A DNA stretch of 64,000 nucleotides from Haliclystus octoradiatus (lineage: Eukaryota > Cnidaria > Staurozoa > Stauromedusae > Haliclystidae): contig OU744452.1 in NCBI GenBank assembly GCA_916610825.1, forward strand, positions 1,213,543-1,277,542, given 5' to 3'. Each line of letters opens with the position of its first letter. Position 1 is the stretch's first letter. A model generated the notes under the pieces. It saw nothing but the letters and a program-made list of their open reading frames with translations. It searched no databases and was not told where the DNA came from. This document shows, in pieces, positions 1-17,779 of this stretch. Both the position numbers and the translations under genes were made by a program.

Positions 1-473
1 ATTTTAAGTAAAACAATATTTTCTGAAGTCAATAGCAAACTAAATTAATGTTTATTAATCTTATTTAGCTAGCTTTATTGCATATAACCATAGTTCACAA
101 CACTGTCACATCACTTGCACTATCATACTATGCGTTGATATATTATAAGTGCGCCTGACCACATCTAAATACGACTTCTGTTTATACGATATCAATACAC
201 ATACAAATTATACGTAGCACTAGACGATGGATTTACGAGCCACAGGGAGGCATGAATAATTAATGAGCTAAATCAAACAGTTGATCATATTTAGAGGTCA
301 ATAATGGGCAGATAGTTACTTAAAAACAATGGCGATGATAGGATTTTGAACAATGCTGGTAATTTCGAGATATAGGAAAGATTTATTTTTTACACATTTA
401 TCTATGGAATATATTTGATAATGGTAAACTAAAGGAACGCTGTTTAATCAGCTAGTATTAGCGATACATCAAG
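1..473. other. 5' flank of the SLC17 gene
   Basis: No gene or repeat was recognised here. The stretch lies directly upstream of the SLC17 start codon at 474 and should contain its promoter and 5' UTR. No clear TATA box or CpG-rich block stands out. Confidence 0.4.
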
Positions 474-7562
<7,089 letters not shown>

Positions 7563-8330
7563 AATAGACAGAAATCATGAAAAAGCTTCTTTGTAAAACA
7601 TCTCCAATAACAAAATTTATCGGTACCATAAAGTTTAAATTTAGAATGAAGCTTAGGGGTAATTCGTTTTCCATCACCAGTTCGGTGGAGGTTTTAAAAT
7701 ATATTGTATAACTTTGGTCTTTGGATCAATCTTCCCAAACTTGAGAATGGCAAAAAGAAGCCGAAACGTTGTTCAAATTATTAATTAACTTTTTCGAATG
7801 ATTTTTGTCGTTAAATAATTAGAGAAGTTGTATAAAATTTATATGATACTCAATTAATATGAAATGTTAATTTATATACACAGCGACGTACAATGGAAAG
7901 AAAATAGGTCTTTTATCGTGAAATAATCCATATTTTCGATTGCGTTCCGTTAATCAAATATATACGGCAGTAATTTAGAGATGGCAAAACATACCTGAAT
8001 TACGACCGCTTCGTGATAGATAAGTGGTTTTTAATCAGAAATGCATATTTATTTATTTCTAAGCCTGATGATAGCATTGCACTTCATTCTAAACAAAAAT
8101 CACAGTTTGTTATAAATTCATTCATTTTGAAAAGATCATATTGCGATTAATAAATATTTAACAAAATAAAATATTGTAAATTATAACAATAAAAAATTGT
8201 CTTGGTTAAATAATTCACCATTAGCATAAGTTACTACTCTGTTTTAAATTAACATGAATTTACAAATATATATAGATTAAAAATCATCATTATTATTGAT
8301 TTAAAAACTATAACTATGATATACCTATAG
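7563..8330. other. Intergenic, 3' flank of SLC17
   Basis: AT-rich, presumably including the SLC17 3' UTR. The only structured piece is near 7731-7776, where GGC and GCC arms precede GAAACGTTG. This resembles the core of the foldback family seen at 32.8, 34.3 and 59.3 kb. Confidence 0.4.
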
Positions 8331-10499
8331 CTACCACGTCTCAAATTTATTCTGTGTTTTTAGTTTCAAATGTTTTGCCTTCCTTGCTTGTAGATTGTTA
8401 TTCTCTTTTACAGTCTCCTTGATAATAGCTATCATGTCTAATTCCCTTGTGTTTTCAAAATGTTGCTCTAATTCTTTCCCTTTTCCTCGATTGCGATGAA
8501 ATTTAATGAATGTATTAGCATCATCTGAAATAAAATAAAACAAGGCACGGAAATAGCTTAAGCAGCCAATCAAGCAGAAAATAAAAAGATCACAAAAATA
8601 TGACATCATACAACCGAATGGAAACCATGGGACCAATATGGTGGAGTATTTATCCAGGAAACTAGAAAATGAATTATCAAAGCAACAGGAGAAAAAAGAG
8701 CTAAATATTTTCTTATGCAGGGACTCAAAATGGCTGTACAAATGGCAAATGTATAATTTGTAAATAATAAGTAATAGTTTGGATTTAATTTATTCCTACA
8801 TCTACTTATGTACTGTAGTAATGATTTTTTAATTGTACGCTGCTTTTGTAATAAAGAGCATATAAAACTGCAAAATTGATTCGTGGCGTAAAGCAAGCAG
8901 AGCTATATCCTCAAATTTTTTATTTAAAAAGTCACATTTTATAACCTGCTACAGATGCCATCAATAAGTTTAACAACACGCAGGCTACAAGAATTTACTA
9001 ATGGTGCTAGTTTCAAACTGCTGAAACCTCATTTGAATTAACATCAGTATTGAGCCAAACGGTTCGACGGACCATGTACATTTATTTTCTGAATGTTGCT
9101 TTAAATGCATACAGTTGACAATATCGCATTGCGGGTTCAAAGTTGAAAATGAATGCATTTCTCAAGCCATAAGTAGTGTGACGCGCCATATTCGAATACT
9201 GAGGGCAAATACCGCCGGTCAATTTTACGCCTATAATTTATTGATGTCTATTTAATGTCATAACTTTGGAGGTTGGCACAGACATGGATGGATGGCTATT
9301 CCAGTATGGATAAACGGCATCTGATTCAAGGAATTTCTACTAACTTGATGATATGGCAGCACGGACCAGCGAGCCAAGTTGAAATTCATATGCAGAAGGA
9401 CTGGGAACTACACGATGAGCATCACGTGATCGTTTACGATGATAACGTTGCTGGCTCAAATTGACAGTGATTAGTAAGATGAATAAAAGTAGCAAAACCA
9501 AAAGAAATACCTAAAATAAATACATCAACAAATAGATAAATAGATGAAAAATCTCTTTTCATCGGCCACTCGTTTGGGAAAACGTTTTTACTGTTGGGGA
9601 AACTTTGTAACTTTTTCATCAAGCAGTAATTCCATATTCTGGTGCCACAGCTGAGGTCAGGTCATTCCATGGGACTCTATCAGTAACTACTTATACAGCT
9701 TTGAAAACAAATAAATGGGCTATATATGGAGTTTGAATATGTCCTCAGCCAAATAGAGACACGGATTTATGACAGCAAAGTTCAAAGAAAGTAGTATCGT
9801 TTCTAAGCTCTCTATAGCCTGATTGTTGCTGACCTGCTACTTACTTTGACAATGATAATGGCAACCAATTAAGCGCACATGAAACAAACATTTTTTAACA
9901 CAGATTCGGGTAGCTGATGTTAAACATTTTTTTTAAATTTCGTATTAATATTTCAATAATTTTTCGATTTGTATAAGCGGATATATTTGATGATGAAACT
10001 AAAAGTATTATTTTCGATCATTCATTTTCCTTTTGATTTTGTGTGAAAGAAGATACGACTTTGTAAAGTTTTTAATTGTCCCTTTTCCTATAGTAAGACC
10101 CCTTGTCATTCTGACTGTCGTTCCGAGTTGGAAGGCAGTAACTGATCGAAAATAGGATATATTCATCGAATATGAAATATCACTGCTTATACGTTTCCAA
10201 ACTGAAAAATCATTTTAAGCGTTCTTCATCATTTTACCTCAGCTATAACCAAATCTGTGTGATTTCATTTTCGTGAAAAACACTGACATAGTCATTAATT
10301 AAGAGAATATCTTCAATGCCGTTTCCAAAGATTGTCAATTTTATACATCCATTAATAAATGTTGTTTATAGATAATAGATATACTCACACATTATAAGGT
10401 ATGCCCAATTCTTATAAGTTGAAGAGTGAAGATATTAATAAATAAAAATTTACTGTATATACTATATAAGCTTACCTTTCTAATTCTGATTAAAGCCAT
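8331..10499 (-). CDS. Candidate small gene, incomplete exon set
   Basis: Three compatible minus-strand pieces suggest a short gene but do not yet join. A possible first exon at 10499-10476 reads MALIRIRK and stops at a GTAAGC donor; the upstream 10560-10700 is locally CpG-richer, like a promoter. A possible exon at 8984-8946 reads CVLLNLLMASVA. A terminal exon at 8524-8331 has a good TTTCAG acceptor and encodes about 64 highly charged residues (DDANTFIKFHRNRGKGKELE at its start) ending in TAG. The 8946 donor and the 8524 acceptor agree in phase 1. The first exon ends in phase 0, so at least one exon is missing between 8985 and 10475, or the first exon is wrong. No family was recognised. A short hydrophobic segment followed by a charged helix would suit a small single-pass membrane protein, but that is only inference. 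Confidence 0.27.
9619..9672 (-). mobile_element. LINE C-terminal remnant, short
   Basis: The minus strand reads PWNDLTSAVAPEYGITA then TGA (9619-9621), matching the P-W-N-x-L end of LINE reverse transcriptases. It is a small relic in intergenic DNA. Confidence 0.45.
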
Positions 10500-12297
10500 A
10501 TTTCTTCAATAAATTCTATTAACAAATATCTATTGCCATTGATAAAAAATATTTCGCGTCGCTCAGTTTTGTTTGGCAGCGAAAGAAAAACGAGAAGGAT
10601 TTCTAAGGAGAGAGGGGCGATATATTGACACAGCCGACATAAAGCGTGTCACGGTGAGTCAATACAAGACGCACGCAATTTCTAACCTAACGTAACCTGC
10701 TGTAAATCTCAGGGTATCGTTATCCGGATACAATCCGATCGTGATCTGAATCGTCAAATACAGTTTGCTGTGCGTCAAACTATTCTAATCGGATTGATTC
10801 GATTCAAATAATTTAGTACTGTTTTTGGGGGGTGAAATAAAAGCTGACAACTACTTTGATAATTATCTTATTATCATCTCATTTACAGTAAGCAAACAAT
10901 CAGATCAGAAATAAATCGTTTTCATCAATTAATGTTTCTGATCGTTTTTGAAATTGAATCCGATAAAATACACGATTGGATTAAAATGAAACGGATCCAA
11001 TTCACAGCACACTTGACTCAGGGGCATGAGTTTGTGTAATTTTAATTTTGTTTGGTTTTAATATGTTTTTATTCTGAAAGTCAACTGAAATATATTCGGC
11101 GGTCTGATGATCGATCTGTAGATGATGAAATCTGATCTGATAGTTTCTGATAGGCAATTGTTAAAAGACAAACTCACTTGTAGACAAATTATTCGTATCG
11201 ATATTTATAAGTATATATTTTAAGTAAGACGATCGATCCTAAATTATGAAATGTCAAAGACAAGTTGCCAAAATGACGCAATCAAAACCCAGCGCCATTT
11301 TCATATAAAAATGTTTGCCTTTCATGAAAATGTGTATATCATATTTCAAAATTTCTTTTCTTAATTTTGTATACGTAATCAATATAAAAGTTTTTAATTT
11401 TGAAATAGCAAACGATCATCCGAATCGATGTTAATATTGCTGATGATGCTGTGCAAAATATCAGGACGAAACGTCGCAACAATTACGTCTCCTTTTTACC
11501 GCCTGTACTAATTCTTATATTTATTAATAGCAAATATGGATTTTGATTGAAATATTTGAATCTGCATAACTCTCTTTGTATTTCTCGATACAATATAACG
11601 ATACAGTAAAAACAGTAGAGAGACATCTAGTCATTTTAAACGTCTCTTTAACGTCTGTAATATTCGATTTCAAAAGAGCATAAACTATGAAAAGAGAGCA
11701 AAAAGGTATCACATTAGCATTCGGAACAAGATAAATAATAAATTCAATTGCCTATACTTGTTTATTAAATATAAATCCTCTCTCTTAAAATTAAATATAT
11801 AAACCTATTTACAAGAGTTTGAAGCGAGATTAAATTAAAACATAATCTTGACTTTTGAATGACTGTGGCTTTCAATCTAGTCACATTCAAATCAATAGTT
11901 TTCAACACTTAAAAAATGTTATTTGAAATAAATCCAACATTCTTCAAAAAAGTTATTCTAGTCAATAAGTACCCAGATCATTGAGAATTGTAAATTGTGT
12001 CTCTGTTGTTCTTGTAACTTCAATCAACATTAACTTTTGATTTAGCTTCATAATTTATGATGCCAACATCAATTTATTTTGAATATTTGTTTGGATAAAT
12101 AAATTAAGATGTTAATATGTCACCTCCATGTTTCAAAGTGAAGAAATGTCTTGAAATGGATTCCACTTTTAAATTGGTTCAATATCTTATCCATAATCCA
12201 AAACTTAATTACTCCGATCCAGGCAAGCATATTGATACCATGGTGTTATTTCTTTCTTTTGGTGTGTCAAAAACGATGTGTTTTAAATCTCCATCTA
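10500..12297. other. Intergenic DNA, CpG-richer patch at 10560-10700
   Basis: No confident gene. The patch at 10560-10700 has several CG dinucleotides and may be a promoter. Near 11439-11470 a CTGATGA ... GGACGAAACGTCG arrangement resembles a hammerhead core. The remainder is AT-rich with nothing recognised. Confidence 0.4.
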
Positions 12298-15200
12298 TCA
12301 GCCAAGAGGGAGAATTGAAAGGAAAAATATGCCTCCCATGCACAGAATGAAAAGTATTAAAGGCGTTAATAAACCCCAAACAGGCCACAAGCCAATGCAA
12401 CAACTAAATACAGAAGAAAAATACAAAATTATACTATTTTGTAATCATGAAATAGTCAGTAAGAAACAAATTTATTATTAAGAAATGAAACATTGCCTCA
12501 GTCGGGTCAATAAAAGTCAAAAATATTTTCATGAGATGGAAACTTTTATCCCCAAAGATGTAACTATTATTAACTATTTTTGTGAACTTATAATAAATAA
12601 ATTAGATCAACATGACATTTGTTTACTGCTAGTTTTTTTCGTAAAATTATTTTCAAAAAAAAATTCTTAGTTTGTAATAATTAATAGCCCACACAGGAAT
12701 ACAAATTTGCTAGGGTACAATTATTTCTTGTTTTAAGCAAAACATTTTCTCAAAACAAGAAATATCATTTTATGCATTTCAAGCAAAAAAAGTTTTACAA
12801 AGGTTTATATTTAGAAACTTTTCATTTTGCGCGAAAGGAAAATAAACATATGTACACCTTACATCTCTCATGAATTAATGGAACATTTAACAGCTTAAAA
12901 CGAGTTGTAGAAAGCCCACAAACAGTTCAGCGACAGAGTCCATTGCTTTCTTACGAATAATTTACTGATATTTCAGACCAAGCCTTTACTTTTTTGTTTG
13001 TTTATGAGCATTGAGCATCGTAATTCATACACTGTTTTATGTTTTATGAATAGCAAAGGAGGATTAGCTCAGATGGCAGAGCAACCGAACTTCAGATCGG
13101 ATCATATCTGATCGACCGTGGTTCAAATCCCCCTAAGGTCAACTCAGCCTTGACTTTATTTGAAACATCAAATGAGTACCATCTGAGGATGGCGGATGGA
13201 ATGGTCCAGAGGGAATTAGGAGTAGAGGAGTGGTACGGGTGCCTTTGGTAGGGCGACACCGTCTACATTACTTTTTTAATAGCAAATCATGAAAATAGTC
13301 TGAAACTAACAGTAAGAATAATTGTTGATTGAATTTCAATGGGAAAACACAAATTTTAGAGTATATAAATGTAGAAAAAGCCTGAATGTCTGATTTCATG
13401 CAGATGGTTTTTCATGAACTGTTCATGATAGTGGGGAAATCATAGTACTACTAATATGGGTAGGCCACTATTGTTTGGATTGGGGAAATATTAAATTTTG
13501 AAGGGAAAAATTTCACACTAACAAAATTATTCCAATAACGAAGGCAAGCGTTGCAACAGGGATAGCAAATGTTGCCAACATCTTTCAATATCAACGTTGG
13601 CGTTGGTCGTTTCAGGGTGTTGATAGTATTTTGCTATTCATCTGTGTCATGTTTTGCAAACAATCCTCTTAACAGATATCACAATCAATTGACCATTAAG
13701 TTTTGAATTATGGATTTCATAAACTGTTTTATAGACATCCACAATCAAGAATGTAGGAAATACAGTAGTATGTTTCCAATGAACTTCATTACTATATTTC
13801 ATGAACTATTCATGATTGTGTGTGTGTGTGTGGGGGGGGGGGGGGGGAGTGTAGTACCACTATAGCACCCCCTACTGAATCATGAAGGGGAACATTCAAA
13901 CTTACAAAATCATTCCAATCACAAAGGCAAGAGTTGCAACAGGGATAGCAAACGGAAAACGTCTCTCATAATCAGGGTCTTTTCTTAAATATTGAAAAAC
14001 AATTACAAAAAATAAACCAATTGTGAAATTAATTGAAATCAGTCCTACACCGACATAAAACCAGAACCTGAAATGAAAAAAAATAATCTACAAATAAAAT
14101 ATATTTACAAGATATATGCAGATAAATAAATATGAACGGGATATATGCAGCTAAAAATATATATTTACAAGATATATACAGCTCCTGCGAAACTTCACAC
14201 TTGTGTAATTTATGAAAAGCGTTGCGATGTTAGAACGCCTCCTACACAACAAAGTTTAACCAAATAAGAATACCTGAAGACAGAGAAAACAGTGCAAATG
14301 AACGTGTGATCATGGAGTGACAACAAAATGGCGGCAAACTATGAAACAAAATGATTTTATAATAAAAAGAGTAGAGCTACTCATTCACAACTACTTTCCA
14401 GACGAGTGGAATTATTGATTGTACTGTTTATGGAGTAATTTTATATAGTTAATTGAAGTCTTTTTGAAATATAATATGGATAAAACTCAAGTGTTGATAA
14501 AAATTTTTTATAATCAAAATTTTTTACCAATCAGAAATAATAATCGGTCAATTACCCAAAAAAGATCAAAAAAATGCCAATTATTTTCCAATTAATCGGT
14601 GCACCACTATCTCAGATTAGTTTTACTAAAAGAGATTTACATCCCCACTAAACCAAAATCTTTCATAAAAAAACAGCCTAGTTTAAATTTACACACCTAT
14701 CAATCCTAGGATCGTATCGGATTGTCAGAAAGAAATCTGTAACATACAACGTAACCATTGAAGCAAACATCCATAATATCGAATGAGTATTAAATTTGGA
14801 TAATTTGTTAAATTCAGGATCATATTTTTTTAGGATTCTTTCTCCTTCAGCTTGAAGGGCATCTGTTGAGTAGGAAGAAATCAAAACAGATTATTAGAAA
14901 GCATTGCACAACATCATCATCATCATCATAATCATCATTTAATTAGGATCTGATAAGTTCACATAGAACGTTTTTTCACTGGACATTGTTAAATAATTAT
15001 CGGTTCAAAGATTGAAAATTAATTAATTTGTAGATGACAATTATGTTTTGATTACTAAAAATGACGCAGATGATCAGCAAAACTGACTATTTTCAGAACA
15101 ATCATCTCATCCCTCAAATACTATTTACTATTGAATCAAACCTGAATATAAAGGCCACCTGTCTATAGTGGTCAATTTATCTACCTCTCGTAGCTGGCCG

Positions 15201-17572
15201 TTATATACAGGTTCACCGTATATGAATGATTTTGAGTTGGAATAGACTCTTATTCTTTACCCATGTGTGTTTTTGATTGTTTTTCTCATTGCACTTAAAA
15301 TCTGATAACCTTTTCATAAGAACAAGAGGCTAGACAATGTAAAAAGAGTGTCAAATGGTGTGACGGAAAATTAACGGAGGTTGAATTACAATGCTTCGCG
15401 ATGTAAACAAAACATGTACAGCCAATTTAATGAATCGTTGTTGTTAAATTGCACAGGAATAAGCAAAGAAGCTTCGTTTATCTACTTGCTTGAAAATAAA
15501 TAACATTAGGGGAAACAGATTTAAAGTAATCATTTTTGCTGTACATTTAGCAGCAAATATATGGAGTAGCTTTGGTTTATTCGTCATGTCTTCCGTGACC
15601 TAGGATTCAAGGGTTTATTGGCCCTTGCCAGCATGGTCTTGGGTTCAATTACCGGCAGAAGCATTGGCGTCAGGAAGGACATCTGACCAATGAGCTCAAA
15701 CAAGCTATACAATACTCATACAATAACATTAATCAACCAAGTTCAACTGACCAATGTTCAATAGCAAAATGGTATCCGGTTTATAGTAAAATGATAAATA
15801 AAAATATATAATAATGGTGACTTGATTAATAGATTAATGAATCAATTTACCAAAATTTAGGCAAAACACCAGTTCAATGCTCAATATGTGACATAGTGCA
15901 AATTAAAAGAGCTGTAATAGAATATATCAAGAAAGAGACATTTTCTCCGTTATGCGAGATATTAGCCTGCGTACCAGCCCTAGTTTTTTTCTGAAACCAT
16001 AGGGTCTGTGAACCAATGTGTGATTTTCGGTCCAACAAGTTCCCATGAGTTTGGGATATAATTTATGCATTACGTTGTCTTATCATTAAGATAATTGTCG
16101 CGATTGATAACTATGACGTGTTTGACGAAGAGTTGTGATTTTATGTCAAATGACGCTTTGTGACAGTGTGTGAATTGGGATGTGAATAATCTACTTTTAA
16201 ATTTATATTGGTGCTATTTTCAATGGGCTGAGAATCACACATTAGTTCGCAGACCCTATGGTTTTAGAAATAAACCTCGGGGCTGGTACGCAGGCTAGCG
16301 CGATATAGTCTATCAGAAGGTTTTATTCATTTACAGTGAAACCTGTTTATCTAGCCTCTTGTTCTTATGAAAAGGTTAAAGGTTATCAGATTTTAAGTGC
16401 AATGAGAAAAACAATCAAAAACACGCAAGGGTAAAGAATAAGAGTCTATTCTAACTCAAAATCATTCATATACGGTGAACTGTATATAACGGCCAGCTAC
16501 GAGAGGTAGATAAATTGACCATTGTAGGCAGGTGGCCGTTATATACAGGTTTGATTCGATAGAAAATACTATTTTAGACATTGGGTCAGTCCATGTCAAA
16601 TCAAACGGCTTTGTTCCAAAAAAAAATTGATTTTGTTTAAACTTTTTATACATGTAGATATGGGTACGGAGATATCATATGTGGAGTATTTTTGATCTTA
16701 GATGAAAAGTAGCGATTTTATTAGCAGTTTAATTTTAACCCTTTTTGTGATCAATGATCCTTAAAAACTTTCTTATCCTTGTAGCTCATTTGTTTGTTGG
16801 TTTAATAAAATGAAATTTCGTATCAGGATAGAATAAACAGCTTTCTATTGATTAATGTCATTTTATTGACAAAACTACGAGTAGTTGTTACAATGTTTCA
16901 ATTTTCCGAAAAAGCTTTAGAGTCCGATAGAATGAAGGGCACATCATTTTTCACGCCGATTTTTTTATCAGTCGATTAAGCAGAATTAAAACAAGCGATG
17001 GACAAAAATGTACGATGGTGTTATTTGTTTAAAGAGTTTAATGATCAAAAATGTAGTATTGTCGGTATTTCTTTTGATAATTATACTGCATTTGGAATGC
17101 TGTACATAACACTCGAGAAGGCGTGAAGTGATGATTCTCACGTCGCATCGCATGTCAATAATACTCGCGTGTCTACAATAGAGTAATTTCTATTTTATTT
17201 ATAGGCTAAATGAATCAGTGTTAGTTTGGTAATATAAAATATAATCTAATTCAGTGTAACCATTTTTTAATAGCATTTATCATGATCAGAAAGAGAAAAT
17301 AAAAACGTTGCTTCACTCTCAAACACAAGGAACACGGAACTAAAAATTGGCGAAATTGTCAAATGGATGAATTTTATCACAGAAAAAAAGATTAGTTCCC
17401 ATAATTCGTCCGTGCATCCACATCCAATTATTCAAATTACTAACAGTAATTAATAAGAATATTCAGCTAACATACCATCTGTATTTCTATTAAACTTTTT
17501 TGTTCTATATTTGATAAAACTTTCATTTAATGTCTCTGTTCCTCTTAGCAAAGACGCCTTCTCGTCCGCCAT
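12298..17572 (-). CDS. TMEM128: Transmembrane protein 128
   Basis: Four exons on the minus strand: 17572-17476, 14862-14697, 14067-13906 and 12403-12298. They join in phase to a 176-residue protein, against about 165 in mammals. The start MADEKASLLRGTETL is followed by FNTHSILWMFASMVTLYVTD (TM1), then FWFYVGVGLISINFTIGLFF (TM2). Next come the loop YLRKDPDYERRFPFAIPVAT, TM3, and a last exon with LWPVWGLLTPLILFILCMGG (TM4) ending just before TGA at 12298-12300. The L-W-x-V-W-x-x-x-T-P-L motif and four-TM layout are diagnostic of TMEM128, an uncharacterised ER/endomembrane protein in mammals. It is divergently paired with INPP5A. Intron 3 holds a SINE and a partial copy of exon 3. Confidence 0.92.
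13058..13277 (+). mobile_element. tRNA-derived SINE, family 1, internally deleted copy
   Basis: Begins GGAGGATTAGCTCAGATGGC (A box), has GGTTCAAATCC (B box), and ends in the family's GGGCGACACCGTCTACATTA domain plus a T run. It is flanked by a perfect 9-bp duplication AATAGCAAA (13049-13057 and 13278-13286). It is about 140 bp shorter than the copy at 31128 because the middle is missing. Confidence 0.9.
13523..13569 (-). pseudogene. Partial duplicate of TMEM128 exon 3
   Basis: The minus strand reads FAIPVATLAFVIGII followed by a GT, nearly identical to the 3' end of the true exon 3 (13906 side) about 380 bp away. Flanking intron DNA, including a TTCATGAAC block, is duplicated too. It is a tandem partial exon duplication without its 5' half or an evident acceptor. 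Confidence 0.75.
13817..13850. repeat. (GT)n followed by poly-G
   Basis: A short GT run merges into about 16 consecutive G in TMEM128 intron 3. It lies between the two copies of the duplicated segment. Confidence 0.9.
15590..15710 (+). mobile_element. SINE family 2 fragment
   Basis: Carries GGTCTTGGGTTCAATTACCGG (B-box region, listed here as seen) followed by GGCGTCAGGAAGGACATCTG, shared with the copies near 6190 and 50300. The A box is degraded. Confidence 0.5.
15963..16297. mobile_element. Mutator-like MITE, 335 bp
   Basis: Terminal inverted repeats of about 60 bp start TAGCCTGCGTACCAGCCC and include ACCATAGGGTCTG on both sides. The flanks GCGAGATAT (15954-15962) and GCGCGATAT (16298-16306) match at 8 of 9 bases, as expected for the 9-bp duplication of Mutator-type elements. 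There is no coding capacity. The element is nested between the inverted mariner-like arms. Confidence 0.8.
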
Positions 17573-17779
17573 TTTTCAAACTGAGGGCTGCCTACCTCGA
17601 TTCCATCCTACCTCGTTATTCATGGTTTCTCAGTGGATTTAGCAGAGTGGTGAGTTGACCGCGATCAATCGTTCTATAACTCACCGCCCCAACAAGGTAC
17701 TAGTTTTGCTGTGTTTCATTAATAACATCCCAGAAGTGAACTATTTTATGGTAAATTTGGTATCATTTGTAAACTCTGT
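17573..17779. promoter_or_regulatory. Divergent TMEM128/INPP5A promoter
   Basis: Only 207 bp separate the two start codons, so both promoters and 5' UTRs must lie here or overlap the first exons. No TATA box was seen. A few CG sites occur near 17660-17695 (ACCGCGATC, CACCGCCCC). Confidence 0.7.

Larger units (their letters stand above)
15117..16575. mobile_element. Inverted pair of mariner-like repeats (foldback, 1.46 kb)
   Basis: Arms at 15117-15336 and 16350-16575 are inverted copies of one roughly 220-bp repeat. The repeat contains GGCCGTTATATACAGG, a TACCTCTCGTAGCTGGCC segment and a CTAGCCTCTTGTTCTTATG segment. The right arm begins TACAGTGAAACCTGT, the terminal motif of the Tc1/mariner-like MITE at 21894. 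A second transposon sits in the central 1 kb. It lies in TMEM128 intron 1. Confidence 0.85.

Noticed and set aside
8640-8765. Plus-strand frame MVEYLSRKLENELSKQQEKK
   Set aside because: Coiled-coil-like, but only 41 codons, with no splice context and no similarity I can name.
9257-9464. Plus-strand 63-codon frame (MDKRHLIQGIST...)
   Set aside because: Composition looks protein-like, but there is no convincing acceptor or donor, no family similarity, and the minus strand is also partly open here.
13058-13140. Functional tRNA gene with long variable arm
   Set aside because: The tRNA-like head is followed by the SINE body and bounded by target duplications, and identical heads occur in other SINE copies; the stems also have mismatches.
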